The translations under genes were made by a program, and so were the position numbers. A DNA stretch of 64,000 nt from Coccinella septempunctata. Lineage: Eukaryota > Arthropoda > Insecta > Coleoptera > Coccinellidae. Positions 1 to 12,300 of this stretch are shown in pieces. The DNA lies in the NCBI RefSeq assembly GCF_907165205.1, contig NC_058192.1, positions 15,004,001 to 15,068,000 on the forward strand. The letters run 5' to 3'. Position 1 is the stretch's first letter. Every line of letters starts with the position of its first letter. Below the pieces are notes generated by a model. The model made no database searches and had not been told where the DNA came from. It saw nothing but the letters and a program-made list of their open reading frames with translations.

Positions 1-3000
1 AGAAAAAACCACTTGAATGAGAGAAACAATATCCAATCAAACTGAAACTTTGGTTCGAAGTTTCAGTGTCGTCACCTTTTGCCCCCAGGAATATTTAAAA
101 TTTCGAATCAAGTGCCTGTAAAATACAGTAAGATCGATAAATTTCGTATAGTTAACGCAACATACATCTTTCTCATGCTTTGAACATCTTAGGTGGATAG
201 AGCCACGAGCACACGTGACTCTTTTTTTCATCAAATTTCATCGATTTATGTTTCTCCCTCAAACTACAAACGGCCACGAAGAAAGGCTTGGTTACATTAT
301 AGGAGCTTGAATGATTCTTAAGTATGTGAGGAGAATTTGTTCAGAACTGGGTGTCTTTGTGGAAAAAAACTGCCCACCATTTAAGAAATAATTTAGCAAG
401 TGTCACCATCTTGATTTTATTATTTTAAATGGGCAAACTTTCAGTTACTTGCTATTTGCCAAACTTTCATAGTACTATTTGGTTGGGCAAAAGTTACAGT
501 CACAGGGTGTGTAGATCTTCTCAATTTTTTTCAAATCTTTACTGATAACCATATTGACAGCCTGTATATAGAACCTTAAATATGCATTTACACAGTAATA
601 TTTGAAATAATTCTACATTTTATCTTCTTCAGTATCCTAATGACGTCACAGAAAATAAAGGGAATGGGGGTGTATTTCCACTATAAAATGATAGCTACAG
701 CAACAGAAAATCTCACTAAAATTTTCATGCGATGTCTCTTAATCTTCGAATTGATGTTGCTTCTTTTGATCCCGAAATTTGGCACATTCCGATTCGAAGA
801 AACCTGACACAGCGTCAAACGGAAACCATGAATATTTCAAACACCAACATTCAGTCCAGTAAATTAAAAGATGAAGGATATCCCTCCATGTAATGGTTTT
901 TTATGCCGAGTTTCCGTTGAATTTTATTTGGACGATATTTTTGTCATCCTTTTCTTTCTTTCACTCGTTTCGGGAATATTTATCGGTTCCCGGACCGTAA
1001 GCTTTTGAACACATTCAAAGAATATAACGAGGGTCTTATAATTTTTTGGTATTTATCATTGGAACCTTGGGAAAAATGTGAATATTCCGAAAACGCATGC
1101 AATGCATTGAATGAGAAAAATTAAATGTGCTGAACTCAGAATAAAAAGGCCTTTCAAATGAGCTATCACTCACCTCAACTTCTCTATTTGAAATATAGAA
1201 ATATAGGGGTTGCAACCCAGGTGGATAGTCCATGTGTTGGGGAAGGCCGATGATGAATTTAACAAACATATTTACAATCAATTTTCTGTGGAGAGAAGAT
1301 CTAGGGGGAGACCAAAGTGCAGGTAAAGATACCAGAACGATATAGACCAAGGATTATAGAGACCTAACCTAACTCTATAATCTTTGGATGAGGACCTTAG
1401 GAGTCTGAATATGAGGAATTCGAGGGCCAGGGTATGGAACTGGAGACTCTCAGAACAGGCCAAGATCCATAATGTGTTGTAGAGCCAGTGTTGATGAAGA
1501 TCAGTTCATTACCTAAGTTTTCAAGAATTCTTCCCCATATAAATAGACGAAGGAATGTTATTTTTTTCCAAAATTTCCATTCATTAATCATCACATATTC
1601 AATTGAGAAACGGAGTAGAAACAAAGGTAAGTATATCCATCGAGCAAGGCATGTTTTGCGATTGAAAATACCCTATATTTCATCCAGAAAGTTCAAGAGT
1701 TGCAAACCTCGAAACATTTCCCACTAAAAAGATAATTTTTATAGAATCGTTCGAAATAGTCGCTCGAACTGTGAAAAAGTTGGAACAACTGTCGAATCAC
1801 CTCCGAAATACAATATTATGTATGTTTCTGTTGATTTTTTAATTATTGTTATAAATGTGTCTGATTCTATAAATACGTTGTGGGAGGTTTCGAGGAAACA
1901 AGCCATTTATTTCGATTGATTGTGAAACTCCCAGTTTAACTGTACTACAAGAATACTGGCGATGCAGAAATAAAATATTGTCGGGAAGTGTTTCCAACTT
2001 TCTTGTATTTCATCATTTTCAAGTGTCACTAACTGTGGAGATCTTCGAAAGTTCGAAATAACTAAAAAATTCATTCGATGATATATGTATTTGAATTCAA
2101 AGGAAAGAGATATAAATAATCTTAAGAAGCTTGACGATTTGATATTAAAAATATACCAGCGTGTAATGAATGGTTTAACGAAAAACGTTATTATTCAAAT
2201 TTGAAGTAGTGAAAAAATCCTACATTTAAAAGTTTGCCAGAGTACGACATGAAGAATTATTCCGAAAAAGTGCCCCAATAGTAATTATCCTGATATCTTT
2301 TTAGTATGATTATGAGTATAAATCAAGTAATTATTGAGAAATCACACTGAATCTATAATCCAGTACCAACTTCTATGTTTGGACTTCTCTCTTCTGTATT
2401 TAAGAAAAAATGAAAGAGAAAGTCTGGGAAGTAGAAAATATTGAAAAAAATTTGTCATATCTGTCTCGTTTTTCATTATTTCATTACATAAAATTCCTTT
2501 TCAAGAGATATCAACAATAAAGAGACTCAACTTTGATGGACTTCAAAAGATCACTCCACTGTTCCTCAATGAGGAGTCTTCAGAAGGAGAATACAAATTC
2601 ACGCTTTATGATAACGTCCTGTCATCAAAGACTAATGCATTTTCATGGAGTCCAACTCCTGGAAGACTAAATCGATTTAACGGAGTAGGTGATTTACATT
2701 CAGCAGGTTTATTTTCGTTGTTGAAAGCAAGATCACATATCCAACTCCATATAAATGTGTTTACATTCATGTGCTCCCTGATTACACGAATATTACCATA
2801 AGGGCGACAACATAAAAAACATTGTTTATTTATCCAAATAATGTAACACCCCGCTGGCGAGTAAATGTCGCCTGGTCTAAGGTTACGTATATACAAATTA
2901 TGATTCACTGACATTGAAAGTGTTTTGTTTTTCTGGGTCGCACATAAATAATATTTCCGGTAGAAAAGACCTGTTTTCGGATGAAGATTTTCATTAATAG

Positions 3001-3391
3001 ATGGGAACTGCCCACCGAAGATACCTCAAGATGGATTTCATTTATTTTCCCCAGAACTTTTTCAAGGTTTTGTACTTAATGAACAGGATTTTTGTCGAAG
3101 AGTATCAAATTTAATTGTAGGATATTACTGAATGAATTGGACCTTATCCCTATCTATACTTATAAGCAGATTATACCACATATTTTAATAAAAATGAGTT
3201 TTATGCCTAGTGTGAAGGTAAACCTTAGCCTGCCTTAAGATGATGCTACTGTGATGGCGAAACACGTGTCGTGGTTTACAAACTCATTTTTGTGAAAATC
3301 GTATAAACTGTTTTAAGTTCAATTAAGGATTTTCATCAAGTATCGTCCACATCAATCCAAAACATATCAATAAATAAAATTAGCGAGTGTA
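1..3391. other. AT-rich tract without a supportable gene
   Basis: I see no coding region here apart from the repeat motif listed at 3225-3310. The longest open frame is on the minus strand at 2606-2914 (102 codons); it has no recognisable domain and no splice context, so I treat it as chance. The tract is rich in homopolymer A/T runs and in short degenerate repeats, as expected of intron or intergenic DNA. Confidence 0.6.
3225..3310 (+). repeat. Penelope-like 3' motif, copy 1 (hammerhead-like core)
   Basis: The tract contains a small hairpin followed by GCGAAACACGTGTCGTGG and then TTTACAAACTCATTT, continuing to GAAAATCGTATAA. The same order of words recurs at 18603-18669, so this is a dispersed repeat. 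The layout of stem-loop, then CGAAAC, then a short ACG...CGT stem resembles the minimal hammerhead ribozyme core that Penelope-like retroelements carry. In this copy the upstream CUGA box is degenerate (CTTAAGA), so it is probably inactive. The family assignment is an inference from motif order only. Confidence 0.35.
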
Positions 3392-4660
3392 TACGATGAT
3401 GATTTGAAATCTAGATAGCCTAGACCAGTTCCATGGATAAAAATAAATATTGCGTTACCATAGCAACGAACAATAACTCATTAGAAGTGTCAGTGGAAGT
3501 TTTAGGTCAAAAAAGTAAACCAGAGTTACGCAATAAATTAAAAGAAAGAAGATGTCCTCCGAATTTGGGAAAATCAAAAATTGGAGTCGAGCCATCATCA
3601 ACTATGTACCTGTATTTAAAAGGTTTAAGAGGTAAGAAGATTTACGAAGATATGCTTAATATACTTGGTGAACAATGTCCTTCGTATGCGACCGTGAAAA
3701 ATTGGACTGCAAGCTTCAGAAGAGGTAAATTTTCCATTGAAGATGATGACCGATCGGTAAGGCCCATTTCTGTGTCAGTCCCCGAAAATATCGATGCAGT
3801 TCATGACATGATTTTATCAGACCGTCGAATTGGGCTAAAACGGATATCTGGAAGCACTGAATATTTCATACGAACGCGTTCATCATATAGTTCACGTCAA
3901 TTTGGACATGAGAAAAATTGCTGCATAATGAATTCCCAAATGTTTGAATGTTAAACAAAAGCGTGCAAGGGTAGAAGCATCGCGTTCGATCTGTGCTCGA
4001 TTTGAAAACGATGAAGATTTCTTAATGCGAATTGTTACTATGGATGAGACTTGGGTACTTTTCTACGATCCAGAAACAAAGCAACAATCGATGGAAAGGC
4101 TACGCTCTGGTTCTCCAAGACCTTGAAGTTTTCGTGTCCAAAAATCTGCAGGAAATGTTCTTGTTTCAGTTTTTTGGGATTGCCATGGAGTAATCATGAT
4201 TGATTTTTTGGATAAGGGTAGAACAATAACCTTATATTACTGACCACTCTACGGGAAAAAATTAAAGAGAAAAGACGCGGAAAGCTATCCAAAGGTGTTT
4301 TGTTTTTGCAGGACAACGCCCCTGCACACAAATCTCATGTTGCCATGAAAAAAATTCGTGATTTAGGGTTTGAATTAATAGAACACCCCCCGTATTCACC
4401 AGATCTGGCTCTATACGACTATCATCTCTTTCCTCAACTGAAAAAAAGTTTAAAAGGTCGTACATTTTCTTCCAACAGAGAGGAGCTGTGGAGGTCTGGT
4501 TTGCAGAGCAAGAAGAAACATTTCTTTTTGAAAAATCTAGAAACGTTGCAGGTTCGCTGTAATATATGTATCCAATGAGAATATGTTGAGTAATAAAATA
4601 TTTTGACATTGAAATTTTGTTTGGTTTTATAGTAGGCTACAAATTTTTCAATATATCGTA
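3392..4660 (+). mobile_element. mariner element, copy A (DD34D), full length but decayed
   Basis: This is a complete mariner-type element of about 1.27 kb, flanked by TA at 3392-3393 and 4659-4660. The 5' end reads CGATGATGATTTGAAATC and the 3' end, on the opposite strand, reads CGATATATTGAAAAATTT. Against the other copies these are the imperfect inverted ends (family form CGAGGATGTATTGATATC and CGAGGATATATTGAAAAA). About 3 bp are missing from the 3' end. Both inner ends carry the shared word TAGCCTA or its relic. The element holds one intronless transposase frame, broken here. It would move by cut-and-paste into TA sites only if transposase were supplied in trans. Confidence 0.9.
3552..4593 (+). 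pseudogene. mariner transposase, copy A, frameshifted
   Basis: The original start is the ATG at 3552 and the original stop is the TAA at 4591. The N-terminal helix-turn-helix region is readable (YLYLKGLRG, then SYATVKNWTASF, then IEDDDRS, then GLKRIS). The frame then shifts near 3850 and resumes at about 3944 (RARVEASRSICARFEND). The catalytic DD34D aspartates are all recognisable: TMDETW near 4041, LQDNAPAH near 4306, and YDYHLF, where the usual SDYH serine is tyrosine. Breaks: a frameshift shortly after the start, one near 3850, a stop at 4124-4126 after SGSPRP, loss of sequence near 4233, and a lost segment near 4480. An intact family member would be about 345 residues. This copy cannot make active enzyme. 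Confidence 0.88.
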
Positions 4661-5723
4661 CTTTTGATTTTTTTAGATTGTTTGCTGGTTATTCAAACCG
4701 AATAAATTCTTTCCGAAATTTTTGCCTGTACATCTTTCTGATTGTCCGGTCCGGAGTAATCTTCCCGGACTGTTAGAAAAAGGAATCTCCAAAGAAGGTG
4801 TCAGACAACATTTAACTTTTCCTTGTTATTCATCTGCCATCTTGGAAAAAGTAAGTGAAATGAAGAAAATTCGAGAAAGGCGGTCAAGCAAAATAAAGAG
4901 TAAAGAGAAAACTTTTGAACACTTTGTTTATGAAGCACCTGATTCAGTTAAAGTCAGGCATGTAAAGACTGGAATCCCATTTCACTGATTTTGAAAAACA
5001 CTATTGAGTACCTGTATTTCGAACTGTTCATACGAAGAATTCGAACAAAAACATAAGTTTCTACTTCTCTCTTATCCAGTGCGTTTCCAGCCTAAAACTA
5101 CTTTCCATATGGATTCACAAATTAACAGAGGAGTAAAGAATGTGGGAGAAGTTCCCGACTTCCAGGAAGAGTCGAAATGATTTAACTATTATTGACTGAA
5201 GTATCTTCTGTGTACCGGAATAAAATACGATGGGACTGAGCTTCCTTCAAGTTGTTACAATAAATTATACGCGAAAATTAAGGAACGTCTGTCGAAGTTT
5301 GACAGAGGATGTCTTGTTTCCAATCAGTCAACCGGAAATAAAATTGGGCGTTGATTCCGAGAGGATGGAAGCATCACGTCAGTCAGAATTTGTCGGATTG
5401 GATGTAATATAAAGGTTATTTCACTTGGTTCGTTAGTGTCAATAGTGGACACGAATAAAAAGCATAAGCTCATCCTGAAATTTTCAGTTTCCGTTTGGAT
5501 GCATGCAGATTAAAAAAAATTTTAGTAAATTAAGTAAATTTTCTAGAAAGAAATGTATGTACATTACCAGTAAAATTAACGGTTCCTCAGAAAAGAGAAA
5601 ATATAAAAGCAATTTCGATCGATAAAAACGCTCTAATGCAATGCAATATAAAGTTTCCAGAGGGGGACAAATGTTGTCGTACTAGATTGTGAAAGGAATC
5701 AGTCCTGTCTTCGCAAGTATGTA
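4661..5723. other. unassigned tract
   Basis: The tract follows mariner A. An 88-codon plus-strand frame at 4722-4988 is lysine-rich in its second half (KKIRERRSSKIKSKEK), but it matches no family I know and starts right beside the transposon end, so I do not call it a gene. No other structure is evident. Confidence 0.5.
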
Positions 5724-7262
5724 TATCCCATTAGCGAATCTTGCCAATGCACAGAGGAGTATTTATGGAAAAAAGTCGATCAAAACTCGATTTTCAAAAC
5801 TTAGTCAAAGCTTACTATTGTATGTGCATCTTTAAAGCTTAATAACGGTTATATCCCTAGTAAGCCAATTTGATGACGCCCCATCCTCCCTCTAATCAAG
5901 AAAAAAATCAGAATCTAGCCAACGCATGAATCGCTTGAATTTTCGTTTTATGCTGCTCTAGAAATTTGATATTTCACACCATTTTTTGAGTTTGTGTGCA
6001 GTAAAATCTTACAAAAACTGTAGTGGATATTGAAGATATTGATACTAGTTATTTCTATCTCCCTAGCTTCCAAATCTGAAATAAAAAAACGAAATAGATT
6101 TTTTTCACAAAAAACCTGTTTTCATCTTGATTGTTAAATAAATACTTATAAAAAAAGCGGAAACATGCGGAACTTTTCTATTCAAAAACATCAACATGAA
6201 TAACTATATTTTTCGATAGATACAAAATTCTAACTTAACTAGGCTAACTCATACACAAAAACACTTTTGAATATAGAATTTACGAGAAAAATTTTAGCAA
6301 CTGAAAGACAGAAAAAAAGTAATCCGCATGTATGTACAGGGTGGGCAAAATTGGGGATACCTGGGAATACTTTTTCAACCCAACGAGATAGAACAAAATG
6401 CATGGCACATTACGGTCGTCTTTTTTCGAGATACTAATAATGCCATCAACTGCATTACTCTATCTTCTTTTATTTTCGAGTTATAGATCAAAATTAAAAT
6501 TCCAACTTTGGACATTATCTCCGTTTCTGTGTAAGCTAGGATGTTGAAATGAAAACATTATACAGACACTTTTTTGATAGCAATCCAGTGGCGTACTATG
6601 ATTTTTTCAGCAGGTATATTTGCTGAGCTATAACATAAAGATGTATTTTTTTCTCATGAAAATAGTTGTTTGAAATGACTAAGAAAGACTGAGGGTGATG
6701 TATAATATATTTCTGAAACGGTAAAAAAATGGCGATTTTTTCTAAGTCATTTTAAACTACTGTTTTCATAAGAAAAAACACAACTTTATGTTATAGCTCA
6801 GCAAATAAACTCAAAAACAAAAGAAGGTAGAGGAATGCAGTTTGTGGCATTATTAGTTTCTCGAAAAAAGACGACTTGAATGATACATTCATTTTTCTCT
6901 ATCTCGTTGGGTTAAAAAGTTGTAGTTCAGGTATTAACAATTTTGCCCTGTACATACCTTCCTCTTCAATATTCACCACAGTTTTTGTAAGATTTAACTG
7001 CCCACAGACTCAAAAAATGGTGCGAAATATCAAATTTCTAGAGAAGCATAAAACGCAAATTCAAGCTATTCATGAGTTGGCTAGATTCTGATTTTGTTCT
7101 TGATTAGAGAGAGGATGGAGCGTCATCAAATTGGGCTACTAGTGATGTAACCGTTATTAAGCTTTAAAGATGCACAGACAATAGTAAGCTTTGACTAAGT
7201 TTTGAAAAACGAGTATTGATCGACTTTTTCCCATAAATACTCCTCTGTGCAATGATGGGATT
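5724..7262. repeat. large nested inverted repeat (outer arms about 300 bp)
   Basis: The left arm, about 5724-6037, and the right arm, about 6961-7262, are inverted copies of each other. For example AATGCACAGAGGAGTATT near 5748 mirrors AATACTCCTCTGTGCAAT near 7240, and ACAAAAACTGTAGTGG near 6011 mirrors the segment near 6975. The similarity is high but includes small gaps. Between the arms lie about 300 bp of unmatched sequence on the left only, then the separate TA-flanked hairpin 6337-6950. The arms could be the long terminal inverted repeats of a foldback element into whose right junction the inner hairpin inserted. No coding capacity is visible. Confidence 0.75.
6337..6950. mobile_element. 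TA-flanked hairpin MITE (CAGGGTGGGCAAAATT ends)
   Basis: The ends are inverted: CAGGGTGGGCAAAATTGG at the left, and the complement of CAATTTTGCCCTG at the right. TA lies outside both ends (6335-6336 and 6951-6952). The arms run inward for about 200 bp. After a gap of about 100 bp present only in the left arm, the inversion resumes (TTTGCTGAGCTATAACAT near 6618, mirrored near 6790) to within about 50 bp of the centre. Almost the whole element can therefore fold into one hairpin. Related ends occur at 23260-25119, 38745-38905 and 44538-45177. It is non-coding and non-autonomous. The TA duplication suggests mobilisation by a Tc1/mariner-type transposase. Confidence 0.75.
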
Positions 7263-7514
7263 GTGATTATAAAGAAAACCAGCGTAGAGGAAAAATTCAC
7301 TACGATGCTAAGAAGAAAAAGAAACTGAGAAAGAGAACCCTCTCTTCAAATCCTCGAAAGGAATACCTTGTTATACAGGTGGTTCTGAAACCACGACAGG
7401 AACTAGTGCTAAAAAAGAAAACTAGAATACTGAGCTCGTCATCGATTCTAAGTTCTTAGAATTACCTTTGAGGGGGGTTAATACTCAATGGAATTAGGCC
7501 ATAATAACAGGGCC

Positions 7515-7985
7515 CGTTTGGCCTGTGTTTCGGTCACTCGGGAATGAAAATGAATGGCCAATACACTTGCCATGAAAGAACATTTCATTCATTGGCACGA
7601 AATATTTTTGGCTTGTAGGAAAATGTACCTACGGAAAAGAGTTTCAGGAGAAGGAAAAAAACCGAAAGAGAAATACTTTGGTGGAACTTTCCGAGGCTGG
7701 ATCATTACAAAATGTTCCTCTGGAATTTCAACAATGCGAAACCTGAGAAGTATCTATATTTTAGCAAGAATATGGTACAACTCCCCAGTGGTTTCCTCAC
7801 ACAGGGCATTGCCTCCTCATCAGGAAGCATGAAGCATATGATGAAAATTGGTCTAGGAGAAATTGACGAGGATTGTAGAGAAGAAAAAAACTCTTGATAA
7901 CGGAATACCTGGCCATTTCAAGCCAGTGCGAAAAAATGCTTTGGACTAGAAACTTTTAGGTGTAAGAAAGTAACCTCCTTGAAGC
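7515..7985 (+). pseudogene. LINE (jockey/R1-like) ORF2 3' end, decayed
   Basis: Pieces of a non-LTR retrotransposon ORF2 C-terminus are readable in shifting frames. GHSG at 7532-7543, then about 10 bases on MANTLAMKE (7554 on), match the end of an RNase H domain (PGHSGIxGNExAD-type). TGHCLLIRKHEAYDE at 7801-7845, and HMMKIGLGEIDEDCREE in the next frame, match the region after RNase H that carries a Cys-rich knuckle. The order and wording parallel the second fragment at 13941-14144 (GHCRHRKHLMRMG...DEDKC), so the two are relics of one or two close LINE families. At least three frameshifts are present. The upstream reverse transcriptase is missing, consistent with 5' truncation or decay. Confidence 0.65.
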
Positions 7986-8799
7986 CGTCTCACATCTCAG
8001 ATACGCTGGCACTGATATAAGGAACTAGGGGAAGCTGTAGAGTGTGGACGATAGCTCTGGCCTCTGATGGGTACATATATCTTGAGGCCGTAGTGCAATG
8101 CAACCCCCTTATAATCTGAAATCTACAATTTAGATTATGAAAGAGCTCGGAATCTACGGAATAAATCAACAAAAACGGTTCTGAAGCAATTCTATAAAAG
8201 TATACTGAGGGATTTAATTGTGTTTTCTCGAGTTCCTGTGGTGGATCGCTTGCAACTCTTGGCTCAGATAACCACAGAATTCCTCTCATACCTTTCTCTA
8301 CGCAATATTTTCGTTCCCCCTTTCGCTTGACCGAAAAAATTCGCCCACAACAGGGCCGATTTTTCTGAATCCTTTGTAAATCAAACTGACAGCGATCTGA
8401 AGAAATGTGATACATTTATACGAACGTATAATTAAATCGGACCAGCGATACGGATTTAGAAACACATAAAGAGTACATAATTGGGCCGTTTGTGTGTCAA
8501 AACCGACAGTTACGGTCTTGCTTTGACAATCATCTCAAAATATACACGTTCCGTACAGCGGTTTTATAAAGTTATGTAGCGCATTAAATTTTAATTAATT
8601 ATTTTGGATATCTTATTCCTTCGAATATCTGCAAGGAGTAGACAGCGATGACCCAAAATACCCTCTGAAATTTTATCCTTATTTTTCTAACTTTGAATTA
8701 TTTCTTCTTATCTATGTCTAAATAAAAAAGTTTTTATTTTTTTTATGGGTTCAAAAAACACTTAGTTATAAAACCATACAAACTATACATAATATGAAG
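7986..8799. other. unassigned tract after the LINE relic
   Basis: The first part may be the 3' untranslated region of the LINE. A minus-strand frame of 141 codons (7990-8415) crosses into the LINE tail and has no recognisable domain; I judge it a chance frame. Nothing else is seen. Confidence 0.45.
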
Positions 8800-9310
8800 C
8801 ATTAAGTAGATGTTACTCACACAATTTTTTTAGATCTCATAACTTTATTACTAGGGGTTGAAAATAACAATCCCTCATGATTTTTCTTCAAAAATTGTTT
8901 TCGTGGGGTAGAATTTTGAAAATTAAAATCTCTTATGGTTTCCAATTCAATTCTGGAGAAAAAAGGTCTCTTGTAAAATTTCGATACAGGTAATATTTTT
9001 TTCGGAATAAATAAAAACTTACAAGCAGTTTTGATCACTGTTCACTCCATTTCATGGTATAAGTGTTCCATAGAATGACTACATCCCGCTAAAATACATG
9101 CATCAACTCTCTGTCTCAGTATTGACTGTATCGAAATTTTGCAAAAGACCTTTTTCTCCAAAATTGAATGGGAAGAGAATTTTTATTTTTCGAAAATCTA
9201 TCCCAGGAAAAGAATTTTTGAAGGAAAATCATAAGGGGTTGTTATTATCAACCCCTGCTTATAAAGTTATTAGATATTAAAAAATTGTATGAGTAACATC
9301 TACTTAGTGC
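8800..9310. mobile_element. foldback/inverted-repeat element
   Basis: The left arm (about 8800-8992) and right arm (about 9125-9310) are inverted copies with many point differences. TAAGTAGATGTTACTCAC near 8804 mirrors GAGTAACATCTACTTA near 9291, and CTGTATCGAAATTTTGCA at 9126 mirrors the segment near 8975. The loop is about 130 bp. Because of the inversion, two short open frames (minus 8817-9038, plus 9098-9280) encode similar peptides (SKFYKRPFF... and SKFCKRPFS...); this follows from the repeat and does not show coding. A CACCCTGTAT word at 9449 may mark an outer right end, but I see no matching left end. Confidence 0.6.
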
Positions 9311-12300
9311 TCCATCTTCCAAGTGCATCACCTTCCAAGAGCTGTATCTTGAAAGGGAGGTCGATTTCGAAAAAAAATTATTAGAACTACCCTCGCTTAT
9401 TTTCATCGAGGAATCATCTCCCCACGTCTTTCGTATTTGTTTACAGACACCCTGTATATCCCCGAAATGACAGATTTTTCGCAGCTCTTTCGTTGGCACC
9501 CCACTCAACGAGGTTTCATTGGACACTATCCAAAAACGTTGCCTGAAATACTCTTTAGCATTTTCCTTCCATTCATAAAATTGCTCACACAGCTATCCGA
9601 TTAACTACAAGAACAAAACTGATAAATTTTAGTTAATGAATAGTCAGCCGCACAAGTAAAAAAGATGGGATAAATGGAAACGGACTATGTTGGAGGTCCG
9701 AGATGATATTTAATTGTCTGCAGAACGTTTCACCTAATTATTCAATGTAATGAACTACGTGTCTGGATATTTCTCATAATTTTAAATGTGGGATTGTGAA
9801 TGTGTCACTTGGGAATGAGTTTCGGCTTAGTTTCTATTTCTTTTTTGAAGCAGCCATTATTTATTGCATATTTCGAATGGCAAATCTCCGGATGGATTTT
9901 ATATTATGAACTAGATTGTATTGTATTTCAAAATGGAGACTTATTGTCTCCAAAATAAAAAATAATATACCACTATAGGAAATTCGGAAGGTTTTTCAAC
10001 CAAGCAGTGAGGTAACAAGAATAATTTGTGTGACAAGGTGAAAAATGTATGCATTACATTTTCTAAATGAGCCGCAATAATCATTTGTGAAACAAACTAC
10101 CAGAACTCGATACATTGTGTGTATTGGAGTCATACTCCTTAGCTTATGATGGAAAATTAATGTACAATAACTCGGTACTGAAGTATATAATGCCCCGTTT
10201 TTACGTATTTTATTTTTCAGGAAAGCACAGAGCTTCACTTTATTGGCCATATAATAGTATTAGTTATAAGGTTGGAGGACTGTTAAAGTCAACGGGTCGA
10301 TTTATATCTTCCTGATGTCTGCCAAGCTTTATGAGCGCAGACATAGCTGCTATTATCTCTGCCCATGCCTGCATCTAGGCATTGATATTTTATTCTTTCC
10401 TGATGTATGGTGCATTTCCGAAATATGTATTCACCTGTGAATTAATTCACTTCTATGTTTTCGTTCTAAAAAACAGTATTTTATAAAATGTTGTCCATTC
10501 ATTTTCGCTATTCGATGACTAATGAAGCTACAGTGTGAGTCAAAAGTGCTCGATCGGTAAATAACTCTTACAAGTTTTAGACCAGGAGAAATATGTTTCA
10601 AACTTTAGCAGAATCGTCTCTTAACAGCTTAGCGCAGAAGCTTCATTTACTTTTGACTTGAAAGGTTGGTCTCTGCTTTCTGACCTTATCATAATACCCA
10701 ATTTAATAATATATTCGGAATCTACATGAAATTTTGATTTCGAATAATTCCATTTGTCATAGGTAATTTATCTGTGTCCTTTTTTGGCGTAGGCCATTTT
10801 TTCCGACAAATTTTATGGTTATGATAGTCTTGACTAGAGATCATATCTCGAAAACCGTTCGAGATGAATGTATGATTTTTTTTTAATTGAACTCCCGAAA
10901 AGTTTTCAAGTCATCTTGAGTTCTTCGGATCCACTAGGGTCTTACATCAAGAATATTGGGATACCATATTCAAGACTGAAAATATTGAACTCTTCAATTC
11001 ATAAAGCAACCCAAAATTTATTCTCAACAGAATATCATACTTCCATATATACTTACCTCTAAAAATGTAAGTTGTTTTCTTTATCCTGGGAAGAAAATAT
11101 TTTTCGCTAACAATTCTTCTTCCTGTTCCTTACAAACACATAAGATTAATTCATTTTGGTGTGACTCAATGTTGAAAAATAGCGAAGAGTCATGTATGCT
11201 CATTTTTCCATTAATTTTTGCTGCTTAACGTCGTCCAGACTAATTAGTATGGGTAATGATTTATGGTTAATTTGTGTTTGACAGAGATTAATTGATTGAT
11301 CGATTTGAAGCGTCCAGAATAGACTAGTTTGTTCTAAAGCGTTGCATTCAAAAAAAGATGAAAACTATTCTTATACTAAAATCTCATTGTGGAGTGTTAA
11401 AATTCAGTTTTATTTTTATTCAGTTGCGAATTGACTCACTGAGATAAAACTATGTGGATTAGAGTACTTGGAGGGACTCATCTCAGTGATAAATTGATTT
11501 GTGAAAAGATCCTGCCAAAAATTTCTAAAAACCAATTTAGGTATATTTCAGTTCGTGCATCCACCCTTTTATAATGTAAAAAGTTCATAATATAAATCCA
11601 TCTAAATCCAATATAACACTCATTTGAGTTATTTGGATGATGATAGTATAATATTCCACAAATTTCTTGTTTACTTCGAGCATAGCCCACTAAAATTTTT
11701 TCAAGTAGTAGGCTGTTGCAGGAAATAATGTTTGTGGTGCCCTCTGTTATCGTTTATCTTCAACACCAGAAGATGAAACGGATAACTTCTTATGGAAGAT
11801 GGAAGTACGACTTACATAGCTCAAATCAGAAGAATTATTCATTCGAAATGGATTCTGATAATTTCTGGTTTCAAATTTGAATTAATGAGGAATTATGAAA
11901 AATATCTACCAGTTACCTTTGGAAAATCCTAAAATTAAATGGAAAAACTGGAAATTTTTCAATTCCACACTCATAAACGTGAGTTGTGCAGATTTCAACA
12001 AACTTACTCAGAATATCAACATTTGGTAGCAAAGACTACCGAAAACTCGATATTATTTGTTATTTTGGTATTCAAAATATCCCAAATGAAAAGAACATAT
12101 TTTGATTGGAGCAGCTTAGGATGAATTAATTTTGACGGAGCTGTTAGAGTGGAAAACACTAGTTCTTTGATGGAACGTCAAATAACCATAGCGTAAACAT
12201 AACACAATCAGATTAAAAAAGTATGTCCATGCTGTGACAAAGCATCAAAGTAGCTCCCAACAAAAATAGCAAAAAACCATCCAAAGTTATTAAAAAATAG

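Noticed and set aside
2606..2914. 102-codon Cys-containing minus-strand frame
   Set aside because: The Cys spacing fits no zinc finger or retroviral-type knuckle, and there is no further support.
3433..3551. Upstream 40 codons of the open frame in mariner A
   Set aside because: The other copies show that the transposase starts at 3552 in another frame. The upstream part is the element's 5' UTR read by chance.
7990..8415. 141-codon minus-strand open frame
   Set aside because: It overlaps the LINE 3' region on the opposite strand and shows no domain.
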